Below are positions 43,380 to 51,495 of a DNA stretch of 64,000 bases, piece after piece. Positions within the stretch are counted from its first letter, which is position 1. Each line of letters opens with the position of its first letter. The position numbers and the translations under genes were made by a program. Under the pieces are notes generated by a model that was not told the DNA's origin, made no database searches, and was given only the letters and a program-made list of their open reading frames with translations. Source of the DNA: G965220825 sp965220825 (GTDB lineage: Bacteria; Pseudomonadota; Alphaproteobacteria; UBA828); assembly GCA_965220825.1 (NCBI GenBank), contig OZ244839.1, forward strand, positions 992,001-1,056,000. The letters run 5' to 3'.

Positions 43380-44648
43380 ATGCAGCAAGGGGGCATCGCG
43401 CTCGATGCGGCGCTGAGAGAGGCGATCGAGAAGACTCGCCAAGGCCTGAGCTCGGCGCGCCATCTGCCGGGCTTCTTCTACACCTCGCCCGAGATCTACG
43501 CGCACGAGATCGACGCCATCTTCATGAAGGAATGGCTCTGTGTCGGGCGCGTGGAGGAGTTCGAGTACCCCGGCGACTACCGCGCCATGCGGATCGCCGG
43601 CGAGCCGCTGCTGGTCTGTCGCGGCGAGGACGGCGCGCTCAACGCGTTCGCCAATGTCTGCCAGCACCGGGGCGTCGAGGTCGTCACCGGCGAGGGGACG
43701 GCGAAGAGCTTCCGCTGCCCCTACCACGCCTGGGTCTACGGCCTGGACGGTAAGCTGCTGGGCGCGCCTCACACCAAGGAGGTGGAGGGCTTCGACTTCA
43801 CCGGATGCGGCCTGCCGCGGGTGAATCTCGATTGCTGGGGCGGCTATGTCTTCGTCAATTTCGACCCCGACTGCCCGAGCCTCGCCGACTATCTGGACGA
43901 GGACGGCATCCGGGAGTTCGCGTCCTTCCTGCGCCCGGAGGAGACCCGGGTCTCGGACATCTACGTCTTCGACGTGCCGTGCAATTGGAAGTTCATCCCC
44001 GAGAACCTCATGGACATGTACCATGTGGGCGTAATCCACAAGGAGTCCTTCGGAGGCCACTTTCCGGTCGCCGACTTCCGCTTCAACCTGCGGAAGAACG
44101 GCTACAACGCGGCCTATGAGAGCTTCACCATGGCGCCCAAGGGGGCCACGCTCTTCGACACCATGCCCTGGCTCCGCGGCAAGGTGACGGACAAGTTCGC
44201 CTGCACCACCTGGATCCGGCCCACCATGAACATTTTCGGCCGCCACGACATGATCCAGCCCTGGGTCGCACTGCCCATCGACCGGACCACCACGCGGATC
44301 GCCATCTACACCCAGCTTCCCGCCGAATGGTTCGATTCCCCCGCCTTCGAGGAGAAGAACCGCATCTATGCGGACTTCATCCGCCTCGTCGCCAACGAGG
44401 ATCGCGCGATGCTGGAATCGCTCCAGAACGGCGTGCAGTCGCGCGCCTTCCGCCCCGGCCCGACCGTCAAGCTGGAGCGGGCGATTCACCATCTGCTCAA
44501 CTACTATCTCGACCGGCTGCTGGGCGAGGACGCCTCGGCCCGCAGCCTTCGCCAACGGGACGGCGAGGCCGCGCTGCGGGACTCTTCGACGCGGAACCCG
44601 GTCCCGCGCGACGGTGGCTACACGGAGTCCATCGCCGCCACCCCATAG
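43380..44648 (+). CDS. Rieske ring-hydroxylating oxygenase, alpha subunit
   Basis: A 422-aa Rieske oxygenase. Rieske ligands C94, H96, C113 and H116 (VCQHRGVEV ... FRCPYHAWVYG). The mononuclear iron site is NLMDMYHVGVIHKES, with a later Asp in ANEDRAMLES completing the 2-His-1-carboxylate. N-terminus is PGFFYTSPEIYAHEIDAIF. It would dihydroxylate or demethylate an aromatic or cyclic substrate; no ferredoxin or reductase gene is beside it, so it must use one made elsewhere. It lies 78 bases after the LarA-like gene and 10 bases before the NicX-like gene. Confidence 0.88.
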   Translation: MQQGGIALDAALREAIEKTRQGLSSARHLPGFFYTSPEIYAHEIDAIFMKEWLCVGRVEEFEYPGDYRAMRIAGEPLLVCRGEDGALNAFANVCQHRGVEVVTGEGTAKSFRCPYHAWVYGLDGKLLGAPHTKEVEGFDFTGCGLPRVNLDCWGGYVFVNFDPDCPSLADYLDEDGIREFASFLRPEETRVSDIYVFDVPCNWKFIPENLMDMYHVGVIHKESFGGHFPVADFRFNLRKNGYNAAYESFTMAPKGATLFDTMPWLRGKVTDKFACTTWIRPTMNIFGRHDMIQPWVALPIDRTTTRIAIYTQLPAEWFDSPAFEEKNRIYADFIRLVANEDRAMLESLQNGVQSRAFRPGPTVKLERAIHHLLNYYLDRLLGEDASARSLRQRDGEAALRDSSTRNPVPRDGGYTESIAATP

Positions 44649-44658
44649 GAGCCGGACC

Positions 44659-45696
44659 ATGAGCAAGCAGGAGCGCACACGCCTTACGGAGCTGTTCCGC
44701 GCCAATCTGGAACTCTGCGAGGTCGGCCCCGGCCAGACCGTCGCCGTGCTCTCGGAGGGTGACCAGCTCGCCGATTACCGCGCCGCCTCCCTCGCCGCCG
44801 CGCGGGAACTCGGCGCGGACGTCGCGGATGTGAACCTGCCGTCGGACTCGGCGGCGGACGCCGCGGAGCGCATCGCCAATATCGGGCAGAACGCCCTCGG
44901 CGCCCACCCGGAGGCCATGCGGACCTGCGAGAACGCCGACATGGTGGTGGATCACATGCTGCTGCTCTTCTCCCACGAGCAGATCGCCATGCAGAAGGCG
45001 GGCACCCGAATCCTGCTGGTGGTCGAGCCGGTGGAAATCCTGGAGCGGCTGTTCCCGACACGCGAGATGCGGGGGCGCGTGGAGGCCGGCGAGCGGCGAC
45101 TGGCGGCTGCCCAAACGCTCCGCTTCACCAACGACGCCGGGACGGACGTGACCTACGCGTTGGACGGCAAGCCGATCCTCACCGAATATGGCTTCACCAC
45201 CGAGCCCGGGCGCTGGGACCACTGGCCCGGCGGCTTTCTCGCGACGCTTGCGGCCAAGGACGGCGTGAACGGGCGCGTGGTGATGGAGGCGGACGACATC
45301 GTCTTCCCGCTCAGGGAATATACCGGCGAGCGCATCGCCTTCGAGATCCGCGCCGGCAGGGTGACGGCGATCACGGGCGGTGCGCGGGCCGCGCATCTGC
45401 AGCGCTTCATGGACGGCTATGAGGACCCGCGGGCCTATGCCGTCTCCCATATCGGGTGGGGGCTCAACCATCGCTGCATCTGGCGCCCGGACCTGCCGGG
45501 GATCGGCATGGACGGGCGCGCCCATTACGGCAACGTGCTGTTCTCGCTGGGGCCCGACACGGAATTCGGCGGCGACAACGACACGGCGTGCCACCTGGAC
45601 CTCCCTATGCGCGGCTGCTCGCTCTGGCTCGACGACGAGCCCGTCGTGCGGGAGGGCGACATCGTGCCCGACGACATGCGCGCGCCCGCACACTGA
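44659..45696 (+). CDS. NicX-like ring-cleaving dioxygenase (2,5-dihydroxypyridine 5,6-dioxygenase family)
   Basis: A 345-aa protein of the M29-fold NicX group: LTELFRANLELCEVGPGQTVAVLSE at the start, and C-terminal VSHIGWGLNH plus NDTACHLDLPM. Those supply the His, His and Asp iron ligands known in NicX. The family opens the ring of 2,5-dihydroxypyridine to N-formylmaleamate. The ATG at 44659 follows GGAGCC by about 4 bases. Last gene of the eight-gene operon, directly after a Rieske oxygenase that could supply its hydroxylated substrate. Confidence 0.82.
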   Translation: MSKQERTRLTELFRANLELCEVGPGQTVAVLSEGDQLADYRAASLAAARELGADVADVNLPSDSAADAAERIANIGQNALGAHPEAMRTCENADMVVDHMLLLFSHEQIAMQKAGTRILLVVEPVEILERLFPTREMRGRVEAGERRLAAAQTLRFTNDAGTDVTYALDGKPILTEYGFTTEPGRWDHWPGGFLATLAAKDGVNGRVVMEADDIVFPLREYTGERIAFEIRAGRVTAITGGARAAHLQRFMDGYEDPRAYAVSHIGWGLNHRCIWRPDLPGIGMDGRAHYGNVLFSLGPDTEFGGDNDTACHLDLPMRGCSLWLDDEPVVREGDIVPDDMRAPAH

Positions 45697-45752
45697 CGCA
45701 GCCCGGGAATCGGGCAGCCGAAAACCGATAAAGGCGCTCTGTCCGAAGAACG

Positions 45753-46742
45753 TCAGTAGTGGCGGTAGCCGGTGCGCTCGAGCGGGAGCGGGCGGTCGTT
45801 CGCACCGATGACGGTCACACCGGCCCCGCCGGCAATGGCACCGATCCGGGTGAGCGGCAGGTCGAGGGCGGACGCGATGTGTTCGACGGCGGCGCGACGG
45901 GCGGGCGGTGCGCAGAACAGGAGCTCGTAATCGTCACCACCGGTGAGGAGTTCGGCGAGGCCTACCCCCGCGATCTCGACCGCCCGCCGCGCGGCACCGG
46001 AGAGGGGAACGGCGTCGGCCCGCATCTGTGCCGCCGCGCCGGACATGGCGCAGAGATGGCCGAGATCGGCGATCAGGCCGTCGGAGACGTCGATGGCGCA
46101 GGATGCGGTACCGCGCAGCGCCTCGCCCAGCGCGAGCCGGGGCACAGGCAGGCGGAACCGCCCGGCAAGGAACGCGCGATCCTCGGGCCCGAGGGCGTTC
46201 AGGCCCCCGCGGAGCGCGCGCAGGCCCAACGCTCCGTCGCCGATGGTACCCGACACGTAGACATCGTCCCCGGCGCGCGCGCCGCTCCGAACGAGGGCTT
46301 GGTTTTCCGGCACCCGGCCGAAGGCGGTCAGCGAGAGCACCGCCGGGCCGCCTGACGCGACCGTGTCACCGCCCGCGAGCACGACGCTGAACGCGGTCTG
46401 GTCCTCGGTGAGCCCGTTCGCGAAGTCCGCGAGCCACGAATCGGAAACATCGCCCGGCAGCGCCAAGCCCAACATGTAATAGAGCGCCTTCGCGCCCATG
46501 GCCGCCAGGTCCGACAGGTTGGTGCGCAGGAGCCGGCGCGCGATCACGGAGGGCGTTTCGTCCACCGGGTAGTGAACGCCCTCGACCATGAGGTCCTTGG
46601 TCGCCACCAGTGCGGCACCGGGCGGAAGGTGGAGTGCGGCACCGTCGTTCTCGAGCCCGAAGGCGCCGGGCTCGGCACGGCTCAGCGGCGCGAAATGCCG
46701 GGCGATGAGGCCGAATTCACCGCCCTTCGGCGGTCCCGCCAT
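45753..46742 (-). CDS. thiL: thiamine-monophosphate kinase
   Basis: A 329-aa ThiL: GEFGLIARHFAPL, GLENDGAALHLPPG (the first metal-binding Asp), MVEGVHYPVDETP, RTNLSDLAAMGAKALYYML, LAGGDTVASGGPAVL, SCAIDVSDGLIADLGHLC and LTGGDDYELLFCAPP. It phosphorylates TMP to TPP. ATG 46742 lies 26 bases inside the end of nusB. Last gene of the ribE-ribBX-ribH-nusB-thiL operon. Confidence 0.95.
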   Translation of the reverse strand: MAGPPKGGEFGLIARHFAPLSRAEPGAFGLENDGAALHLPPGAALVATKDLMVEGVHYPVDETPSVIARRLLRTNLSDLAAMGAKALYYMLGLALPGDVSDSWLADFANGLTEDQTAFSVVLAGGDTVASGGPAVLSLTAFGRVPENQALVRSGARAGDDVYVSGTIGDGALGLRALRGGLNALGPEDRAFLAGRFRLPVPRLALGEALRGTASCAIDVSDGLIADLGHLCAMSGAAAQMRADAVPLSGAARRAVEIAGVGLAELLTGGDDYELLFCAPPARRAAVEHIASALDLPLTRIGAIAGGAGVTVIGANDRPLPLERTGYRHY

Positions 46743-47244
46743 GGCGTGTCCCCTCGTTGCCCGCCATCTCCGCCGCACGCAGGCTGCGCGCCAGCGTATC
46801 CAGCGCGCCATTGACGAAGGCGGGCTCGTCGCCGGCAAAGAAGGCCCGGGCGACATCGATATATTCGTCGATCACCACACGCGCGGGTATCTCCGGGCAA
46901 GCCGCCAGTTCGCAGGCCGCGGCGCGCAGAACGGCGCGCAGAACGGCACCGAGCCGCTCCAGGCTCCAACCCGCGGCAAGGCAGCCCGCGACCAGCGCGT
47001 CGAGTTCCGCCGCGCGCTCGGTCGCGAGCCGCACCGTGCGCTCGAAATGGGCGCGATGCGGCAGGGTGTAGCGCGCGCCATCGATCTCCCACCCGGCATG
47101 GTGGTCGAGAAACTCGGCGATGACGGAGTCCGCCGACCGGTCCGACAGCTCGATCTGATAGAGCGCCTGAACGCAGGCGAGACGGGCGCTGCTCCGGCTG
47201 GAATGGCGGCTGGGTCCAGAGGACTCGCCGGCTTCGGACTCCAT
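46717..47244 (-). CDS. nusB: transcription antitermination factor NusB
   Basis: A 175-aa all-helical RNA-binding protein: SARLACVQALYQIELS, VRLATERAAELDALVAGCL, AVLRAAACELAACPEIPARVVIDEYIDVARAFFAGDEPAFVNGALDTLA. It binds boxA with NusE for rRNA antitermination. Start at ATG 47244; its end overlaps thiL. Normal length for alphaproteobacteria. Confidence 0.95.
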   Translation of the reverse strand: MESEAGESSGPSRHSSRSSARLACVQALYQIELSDRSADSVIAEFLDHHAGWEIDGARYTLPHRAHFERTVRLATERAAELDALVAGCLAAGWSLERLGAVLRAVLRAAACELAACPEIPARVVIDEYIDVARAFFAGDEPAFVNGALDTLARSLRAAEMAGNEGTRHGGTAEGR

Positions 47245-47258
47245 TGCCGCACGCCCCT

Positions 47259-47705
47259 TCAGAGCGGCTGCGGCGAAGCGAGGCGGCCCCGGACCGCCAG
47301 CATGGCAAGGCAGGCCCGCGCCGCGGCCCCACCCACATCGCGCCCCTCGGCCGACGCCCGCTCCACGGCCTGCTCCCGGTTCTCCGCCGTGATCACGCCG
47401 AAGCCGAGCGCAAGCCGGTGCGCGGTGGCGAGGCTCGCGAGCCCGTGGGCGCATTCCCGGCAGACATGGTCGTAGTGGCTGGTTTCGCCCCGGATCACGC
47501 AACCGAGCGCAACATAGCCCTCATGCGGCCGCAGATGGTGCGCCATGGCGAGCGCCGCCGGCAGCTCGAAGGCGCCGGGCACGCTGATCCGCTCATAGGC
47601 CACGGACTCCGCCTCCAGCACGGAAGCGGCGCTCGCAACCAGCCGGTCCGCGATATCCCCGTAGAACCGGGCATCGAGGACGAGGACGGAGGCCTTCTCA
47701 GCCAT
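47259..47705 (-). CDS. ribH: 6,7-dimethyl-8-ribityllumazine synthase
   Basis: A 148-aa RibH: VLVLDARFYGDIADRLV, ISVPGAFELPAALAMA, GYVALGCVIRGETSHYDHVC with the catalytic His, and LGFGVITAENREQAVERA. ATG 47705 overlaps the end of ribBX by 8 bases. It condenses the ribBX product with the pyrimidine intermediate. Confidence 0.96.
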   Translation of the reverse strand: MAEKASVLVLDARFYGDIADRLVASAASVLEAESVAYERISVPGAFELPAALAMAHHLRPHEGYVALGCVIRGETSHYDHVCRECAHGLASLATAHRLALGFGVITAENREQAVERASAEGRDVGGAAARACLAMLAVRGRLASPQPL

Positions 47706-48858
47706 GGCGGAGGCTCGCGGCTTCCTGCCCGGTGCCTCCCCCGACGGGGCGCTGGCCCACGACCTGAAGGCCGTAGCCATCCAGCCCAACGATGGTCCAC
47801 TTCGTATCGTGAAGCAGGATCATGTCGCGCACGCCGAGGTCCAGAAGAATCTGCGCGCCGACGCCGTAGTCCCGCAGATCGCCGACCCCGAAGACGCCGC
47901 GAGCACCGGGCGCGGCATCGAGCACCCGGGACTGGCGCGGCTCGCGGATGACGATCACCACGCCGCGCTCCTCCGCCCCGACGATCTCCATGGCGGCCTG
48001 GAGCTTTCCCGTGTTCCCGCTCGCCGCCTCGCCCAGGCCGTCTTCCAGAAAGTTGAAGTCGTGGACCCGTACGGGCACGGGTCTGTTGTCCGAAATATCG
48101 CCCTTAACGAGCGCGATATGCTCCGCATATTCGATGGTGTTGACGTAGACATACATGCGGAAGGTGCCGCCGTAGCGGGATGTGAATTCGGCTTCGCGTA
48201 CGCGCTTCACAATGGCGTCGTGGCGGAGCCGGTAGGCGATCAGGTCCGCGATGGTGGCTATCTTGATATCGTGACGCGCGGCGAAGGCCTCCAGATCGGG
48301 CATGCGGGCCATGGTGCCGTCGTCGTTCATGATCTCGCAGATCACGGCCGAGGGATTGAGGCCAGCGAGCCGCGCGAGGTCGACTCCGGCTTCGGTGTGC
48401 CCCGCGCGGGCGAGAACGCCGCCCTCCCGCGCCACGAGCGGGAAGACGTGGCCCGGCGACGTCAGATCGTCCGGCCCGCGCTCCGGGTCGATTGCGACGG
48501 AGATCGTGCGTGCGCGGTCCGAGGCGGAGATGCCGGTGGTGATGCCCTCGCGCGCCTCGACGGAAACGGTGAACGCCGTATCGTGGCGGGATTCATTGCG
48601 CTTCGGCATGAGCTCGAGGCCAAGCGTCCGCACCCGCTCCGGCGCAAGGGCGAGGCAGATCAGCCCGCGCCCGTGCTTCGCCATGAAGTTGACGACCTCG
48701 GGCGTTGCCATCTGGGCCGGAACGACCAGATCGCCCTCGTTCTCCCGCTCCTCGTCATCGGCGAGAATCGCCATCCGCCCGTTGCGGAATTCCTCGATGA
48801 CATCGGCGACCGATGAAAGGCTCGGCGACGGCGCAGTTCGCAGCATTTCGCCCGTCAA
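47698..48858 (-). CDS. ribB: 3,4-dihydroxy-2-butanone-4-phosphate synthase with degenerate GTP cyclohydrolase II domain (RibBX type)
   Basis: A 386-aa two-domain protein. The N-terminal RibB domain is intact: LADDEERENEGDLVV, GLICLALAPERV, VSVEAREGITTGISASDRA, TSPGHVFPL, HTEAGVDLARLAGL. The C-terminal RibA-like domain keeps the fold (FRMYVYVNTIEYAEHIALVKGDI) but lacks the three zinc cysteines: where RibA has a Cys-containing CLTGD..S..CDC stretch this reads VHDFNFLEDGLGEAASGNTG. It is therefore unlikely to have cyclohydrolase activity; a separate RibA must exist elsewhere. The variant, called RibBX, is known from Proteobacteria. It overlaps ribE by 4 bases. Confidence 0.92.
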   Translation of the reverse strand: MTGEMLRTAPSPSLSSVADVIEEFRNGRMAILADDEERENEGDLVVPAQMATPEVVNFMAKHGRGLICLALAPERVRTLGLELMPKRNESRHDTAFTVSVEAREGITTGISASDRARTISVAIDPERGPDDLTSPGHVFPLVAREGGVLARAGHTEAGVDLARLAGLNPSAVICEIMNDDGTMARMPDLEAFAARHDIKIATIADLIAYRLRHDAIVKRVREAEFTSRYGGTFRMYVYVNTIEYAEHIALVKGDISDNRPVPVRVHDFNFLEDGLGEAASGNTGKLQAAMEIVGAEERGVVIVIREPRQSRVLDAAPGARGVFGVGDLRDYGVGAQILLDLGVRDMILLHDTKWTIVGLDGYGLQVVGQRPVGGGTGQEAASLRHG

Positions 48859-49454
48859 CCCGTTCCCGCTGTGTGAAGGCGCTCAACGTAGCGTGCGATC
48901 AGGTCGATCTCAAGGTTGACGGCCGCGCCCTCGGTGCAGTCCCCGAGCGCCGTCTCCGCAAGGGTGTGGGGGATGAGGGTGAGCCAGAAGACGGCGCCCA
49001 CGCATTCGTTGACCGTCAACGACACACCATCCACCGCGATGGAGCCGCGCGGCGCGATAAAGCGGGCGAGATCGTCGGGCGCACGCAGAGCGAGCCGCCG
49101 CGTATCGCCTGCGGAGACGACCTGCTCCACCGTTCCGATGCCGTCCGCGTGGCCGGCAACCAGATGGCCGCCGAGTTCATCGCCCATCCTGAGCGCGCGC
49201 TCCAGATTGAGTCGCGTGCCCGGTGCCCAGCTTCCCGCGGTGGTGCGGCGGGCGGTCTCGTCGGAGACATCGAAGGAGAGCCGTCCAGCCGCCTTCTCCA
49301 CCACCGTGAGGCAAGGGCCGGAGCACGCGATGGAGGCGCCGAGCGCGATCTCGTCCACGTCGTAACGGGTCTCCACGACAACACGCCGGACTCCGCCCGC
49401 GGTCTCCTCCACGGAAACCACACGCCCGACATCGGTGACGATACCGGTGAACAC
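48855..49454 (-). CDS. ribE: riboflavin synthase alpha subunit
   Basis: A 199-aa RibE with the two lumazine-binding repeats: MFTGIVTDVGRVVSVEETAGG and GDELGGHLVAGHADGIGTVEQV, with GSIAVDGVSLTVNECVG. It dismutates two lumazines to riboflavin. It is the first gene of the downstream half of the rib block; its usual upstream neighbour ribD lies 5.1 kb away. Confidence 0.95.
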   Translation of the reverse strand: MFTGIVTDVGRVVSVEETAGGVRRVVVETRYDVDEIALGASIACSGPCLTVVEKAAGRLSFDVSDETARRTTAGSWAPGTRLNLERALRMGDELGGHLVAGHADGIGTVEQVVSAGDTRRLALRAPDDLARFIAPRGSIAVDGVSLTVNECVGAVFWLTLIPHTLAETALGDCTEGAAVNLEIDLIARYVERLHTAGTG

Positions 49455-49467
49455 GGGCCTCTACTCG

Positions 49468-49623
49468 TTAACGGGCTTCATCGATCGCCACGCTCCGCCG
49501 GCGACCGAAACGGTGCGCCGATGATGCGTTCCCGATCCCATTCATCAGAAGCGGCACCATGATTTCGGCCACGCGCGGATCGAGCAGCCCCGATCCGTTA
49601 TAGTCCAGATAGACCGATCTCAT
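49468..49623 (-). pseudogene. N-terminal stub of a cysteine desulfurase (NifS/IscS type)
   Basis: From ATG 49623 the reverse strand reads MRSVYLDYNGSGLLDPRVAE, then MVPLLMNGIGNASSAHRFGR and IDEAR, then TAA. This aligns with the first ~50 residues of IscS/NifS (YLDYNATTPLDPRV ... GNPSSxHxxGR). Everything after, including the PLP lysine and catalytic Cys, is gone: ribE begins 14 bases later. A relic, perhaps left by a deletion. Confidence 0.7.
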
Positions 49624-49668
49624 GGCTTCGTGAATGCCGCCTGCTTCTGTGTCGTAGCCACGCAGACT

Positions 49669-50115
49669 CTAAGCTGCCCGGGTCGCAACCGCGAGCCGCC
49701 GCCCAAGAGCACGCAGTGCCGTTTCGATTTGACCGATATGCGAACGGTGATCGAGGTCGATCAGCCGGCGCACCGCGCCTTCGGAAAGACCGAGCCGCAC
49801 CGCGAGCGCGGTGTTGCCGACAGCCTGGGCGCGCATTGCGCCGTAGAGCGCGATCTTGGCGGCGGCGAGCGCCGGTAGCGGAACCGTCTTCCGCCCGCGC
49901 GCTGGCGACGGCCGAGGGATGGCGCGCCGCGCGCTGATATAGCCGCCGAAGGCGGCGACCAGGCAATCCTCGGCCTGCACCAACGCTTCGGCCTCCGTTT
50001 CCCCTTCTGTCAAAGCCTCCGGCACATCCGGAAAAGCAACAAGGACAGCCCCGCCGTCCTGCCACGCCAATTCCACTGGCCAGACGGACCCCTGCGCCAT
50101 CCCGTTTTCTCCCAT
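49669..50115 (-). CDS. hicB: HicB-family antitoxin with HTH domain
   Basis: A 148-aa antitoxin. The N-terminal HicB domain is VWPVELAWQDGGAVLVAFPDVPEALTEG, with EAEALVQAEDCLVAAFGGYI; a C-terminal HTH follows, LPALAAAKIALYGAMRAQAVGNTALAVRLGLSEGAVRRLIDLDH. It would block a HicA RNase and repress its own promoter. Its frame continues open upstream into the remains of hicA, so ATG 50115 (or 50100) is chosen from the family start. Confidence 0.87.
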   Translation of the reverse strand: MGENGMAQGSVWPVELAWQDGGAVLVAFPDVPEALTEGETEAEALVQAEDCLVAAFGGYISARRAIPRPSPARGRKTVPLPALAAAKIALYGAMRAQAVGNTALAVRLGLSEGAVRRLIDLDHRSHIGQIETALRALGRRLAVATRAA

Positions 50116-50244
50116 CGTTATCAGAAGCCTCGCGTCGATCTCTTTACGCCGGCCTTCACGGTGGCAAACCGTTTCCCAAGATACAGCCGCCCGTGGCCTC
50201 CCTTGCACGGTCGAGCCTTGAGCGACCGGAAACCGGCCTCGCTA
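50116..50244 (-). pseudogene. hicA: frameshifted, N-terminally truncated hicA toxin remnant
   Basis: Immediately after the phyH stop the reverse strand reads EAGFRSLKARPCKGGHGRLY and LGKRFATVK in one frame, then RRKEIDARLLITM in another. Joined, these give the body of a HicA toxin, including the GGHG motif with the catalytic His. The N-terminal strand is missing and a shift after FATVK breaks the frame, so no functional toxin should be made. The second half is in frame with hicB. Confidence 0.7.
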
Positions 50245-51168
50245 CATGCCGCCGCCCCCCGCAACCGTAGCCGGCTCGCCTTGCTCCTCTCCCTGCTGGA
50301 TCGCGAAGATCGAGGTGTAGCCGCCCGACCAGTCCGGCGGCATGAGGCAGGGCCTCGGGTCGAAGTGGATCCAACGCGTGCGCTTGCCGCGGACGATCGT
50401 ACCGGACTCCGCGGAGCCGTTGACATAGGGCGTCACCGGAAGCGCATCCGCCGACGAGAACGCATTGAGCAGCAAGGGGCGCGAGCGCTCGGGGTTCCGG
50501 TTGGGGCGAGAGCCGTGGATCATCCGGCAGTGATGCACCGTCACCGAGCCGGCCGGGCCCTCCAGATAGACCGCCCGCTCGACCGGCACGCGCTCCAGGT
50601 CGCCCTCGCCGATGGCGCCGGCCCAGCAATCGCTTCCATCATAGAGGTCGTAGAGCTCGCCCTCATGAGCGCCGGGGATCACACCCATGGGGCCCATGGT
50701 CTCGTCCACATCCTCCAGATAGACGCCGATGGTGAGCACGCTGTAGTTGGTGTGCGGCCAGTACTGGATGTCCTGATGCCACTTCACCTCCTCGCCGCCG
50801 CCCGACCATTTGAAGTTGAGCTTGGAGTGGTGAAACATCACGTCGGGCCCCAGCAGATCCTCGGCCAGGTCGGTGATGACCGAATCCCGCGCGAAGCGCC
50901 AATAGTCGGGATGACGGGCCACAGGCTGGATCAGGCGGCGCAGCCGGGGCGCCTCGGCGCAGTGATCCGGCTCGAGGTCGAATGTTTCGTTGGCGGCGGT
51001 GAGGCTCCGGCTCTCGTCGATGAAGCGCCGGCTGAGGCCCCGCAGCGTTGCAAGCCAGTCTTCCGGCACGAAGCGTTCCAGCAGAAGATAGCCGTCGCGG
51101 AAGTAGGCCTCCCGCTGCGCCTCGGTCAGTACTTTCGCCGGGTGGGCCAGTACCTTTTCGGGAGTCAT
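50242..51168 (-). CDS. phytanoyl-CoA dioxygenase (PhyH) family oxygenase
   Basis: A 308-aa Fe(II)/2-oxoglutarate-dependent oxygenase: REAYFRDGYLLLERFVPEDW, VKWHQDIQYWPHTNYSVLT (His and Asp iron ligands), MGVIPGAHEGELYDL, VTVHHCRMIHGSRPNRNPERSRPLLL (distal His and 2-oxoglutarate Arg). Substrate unknown; family members hydroxylate acyl-CoA, natural products or small acids. ATG 51168 is the family start; the frame is open upstream but passes through repeat DNA. Confidence 0.87.
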   Translation of the reverse strand: MTPEKVLAHPAKVLTEAQREAYFRDGYLLLERFVPEDWLATLRGLSRRFIDESRSLTAANETFDLEPDHCAEAPRLRRLIQPVARHPDYWRFARDSVITDLAEDLLGPDVMFHHSKLNFKWSGGGEEVKWHQDIQYWPHTNYSVLTIGVYLEDVDETMGPMGVIPGAHEGELYDLYDGSDCWAGAIGEGDLERVPVERAVYLEGPAGSVTVHHCRMIHGSRPNRNPERSRPLLLNAFSSADALPVTPYVNGSAESGTIVRGKRTRWIHFDPRPCLMPPDWSGGYTSIFAIQQGEEQGEPATVAGGGGM

Positions 51169-51268
51169 CGCCGCGCCTTTCGTGCCGATCGACGGTGCTA
51201 GCATGGTGCCACGAGCCGGTATTCCGTACCAGCCGGCGCGTGGGCCGCCGGCCGTGGCAACAAAACAG

Positions 51269-51338
51269 GCGGGCCTGGAGACCCGCGCACCCACAAGACA
51301 AATAAACACCGCTTCGGTGCGCGGGTCTCCAGGCCCGC
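51269..51338 (+). repeat. REP-like inverted pair
   Basis: Perfect cores at 51269-51290 and 51317-51338 in opposite orientation, 26 bases apart. The order is the reverse of that at 12.1 and 36.8 kb (here the GCGGGCC strand comes first). The intergenic stretch 51169-51495 between phyH and the divergent quinone oxidoreductase holds no other recognisable element. Confidence 0.8.
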
Positions 51339-51495
51339 AACGGGGCGGATGCGTCCGGCGCCAAGCCCGCTGCCCAGAGCGCCAGCATACCCGAAACCTC
51401 GGCGCCATCCGGGTTGTGGTAGCGTGTCCGTGGCGCCGTGCGGCCTTCGTGCCGTGGCGGCCTCGGCGCGCCCATACGCAACGGGAAGGACGGAC

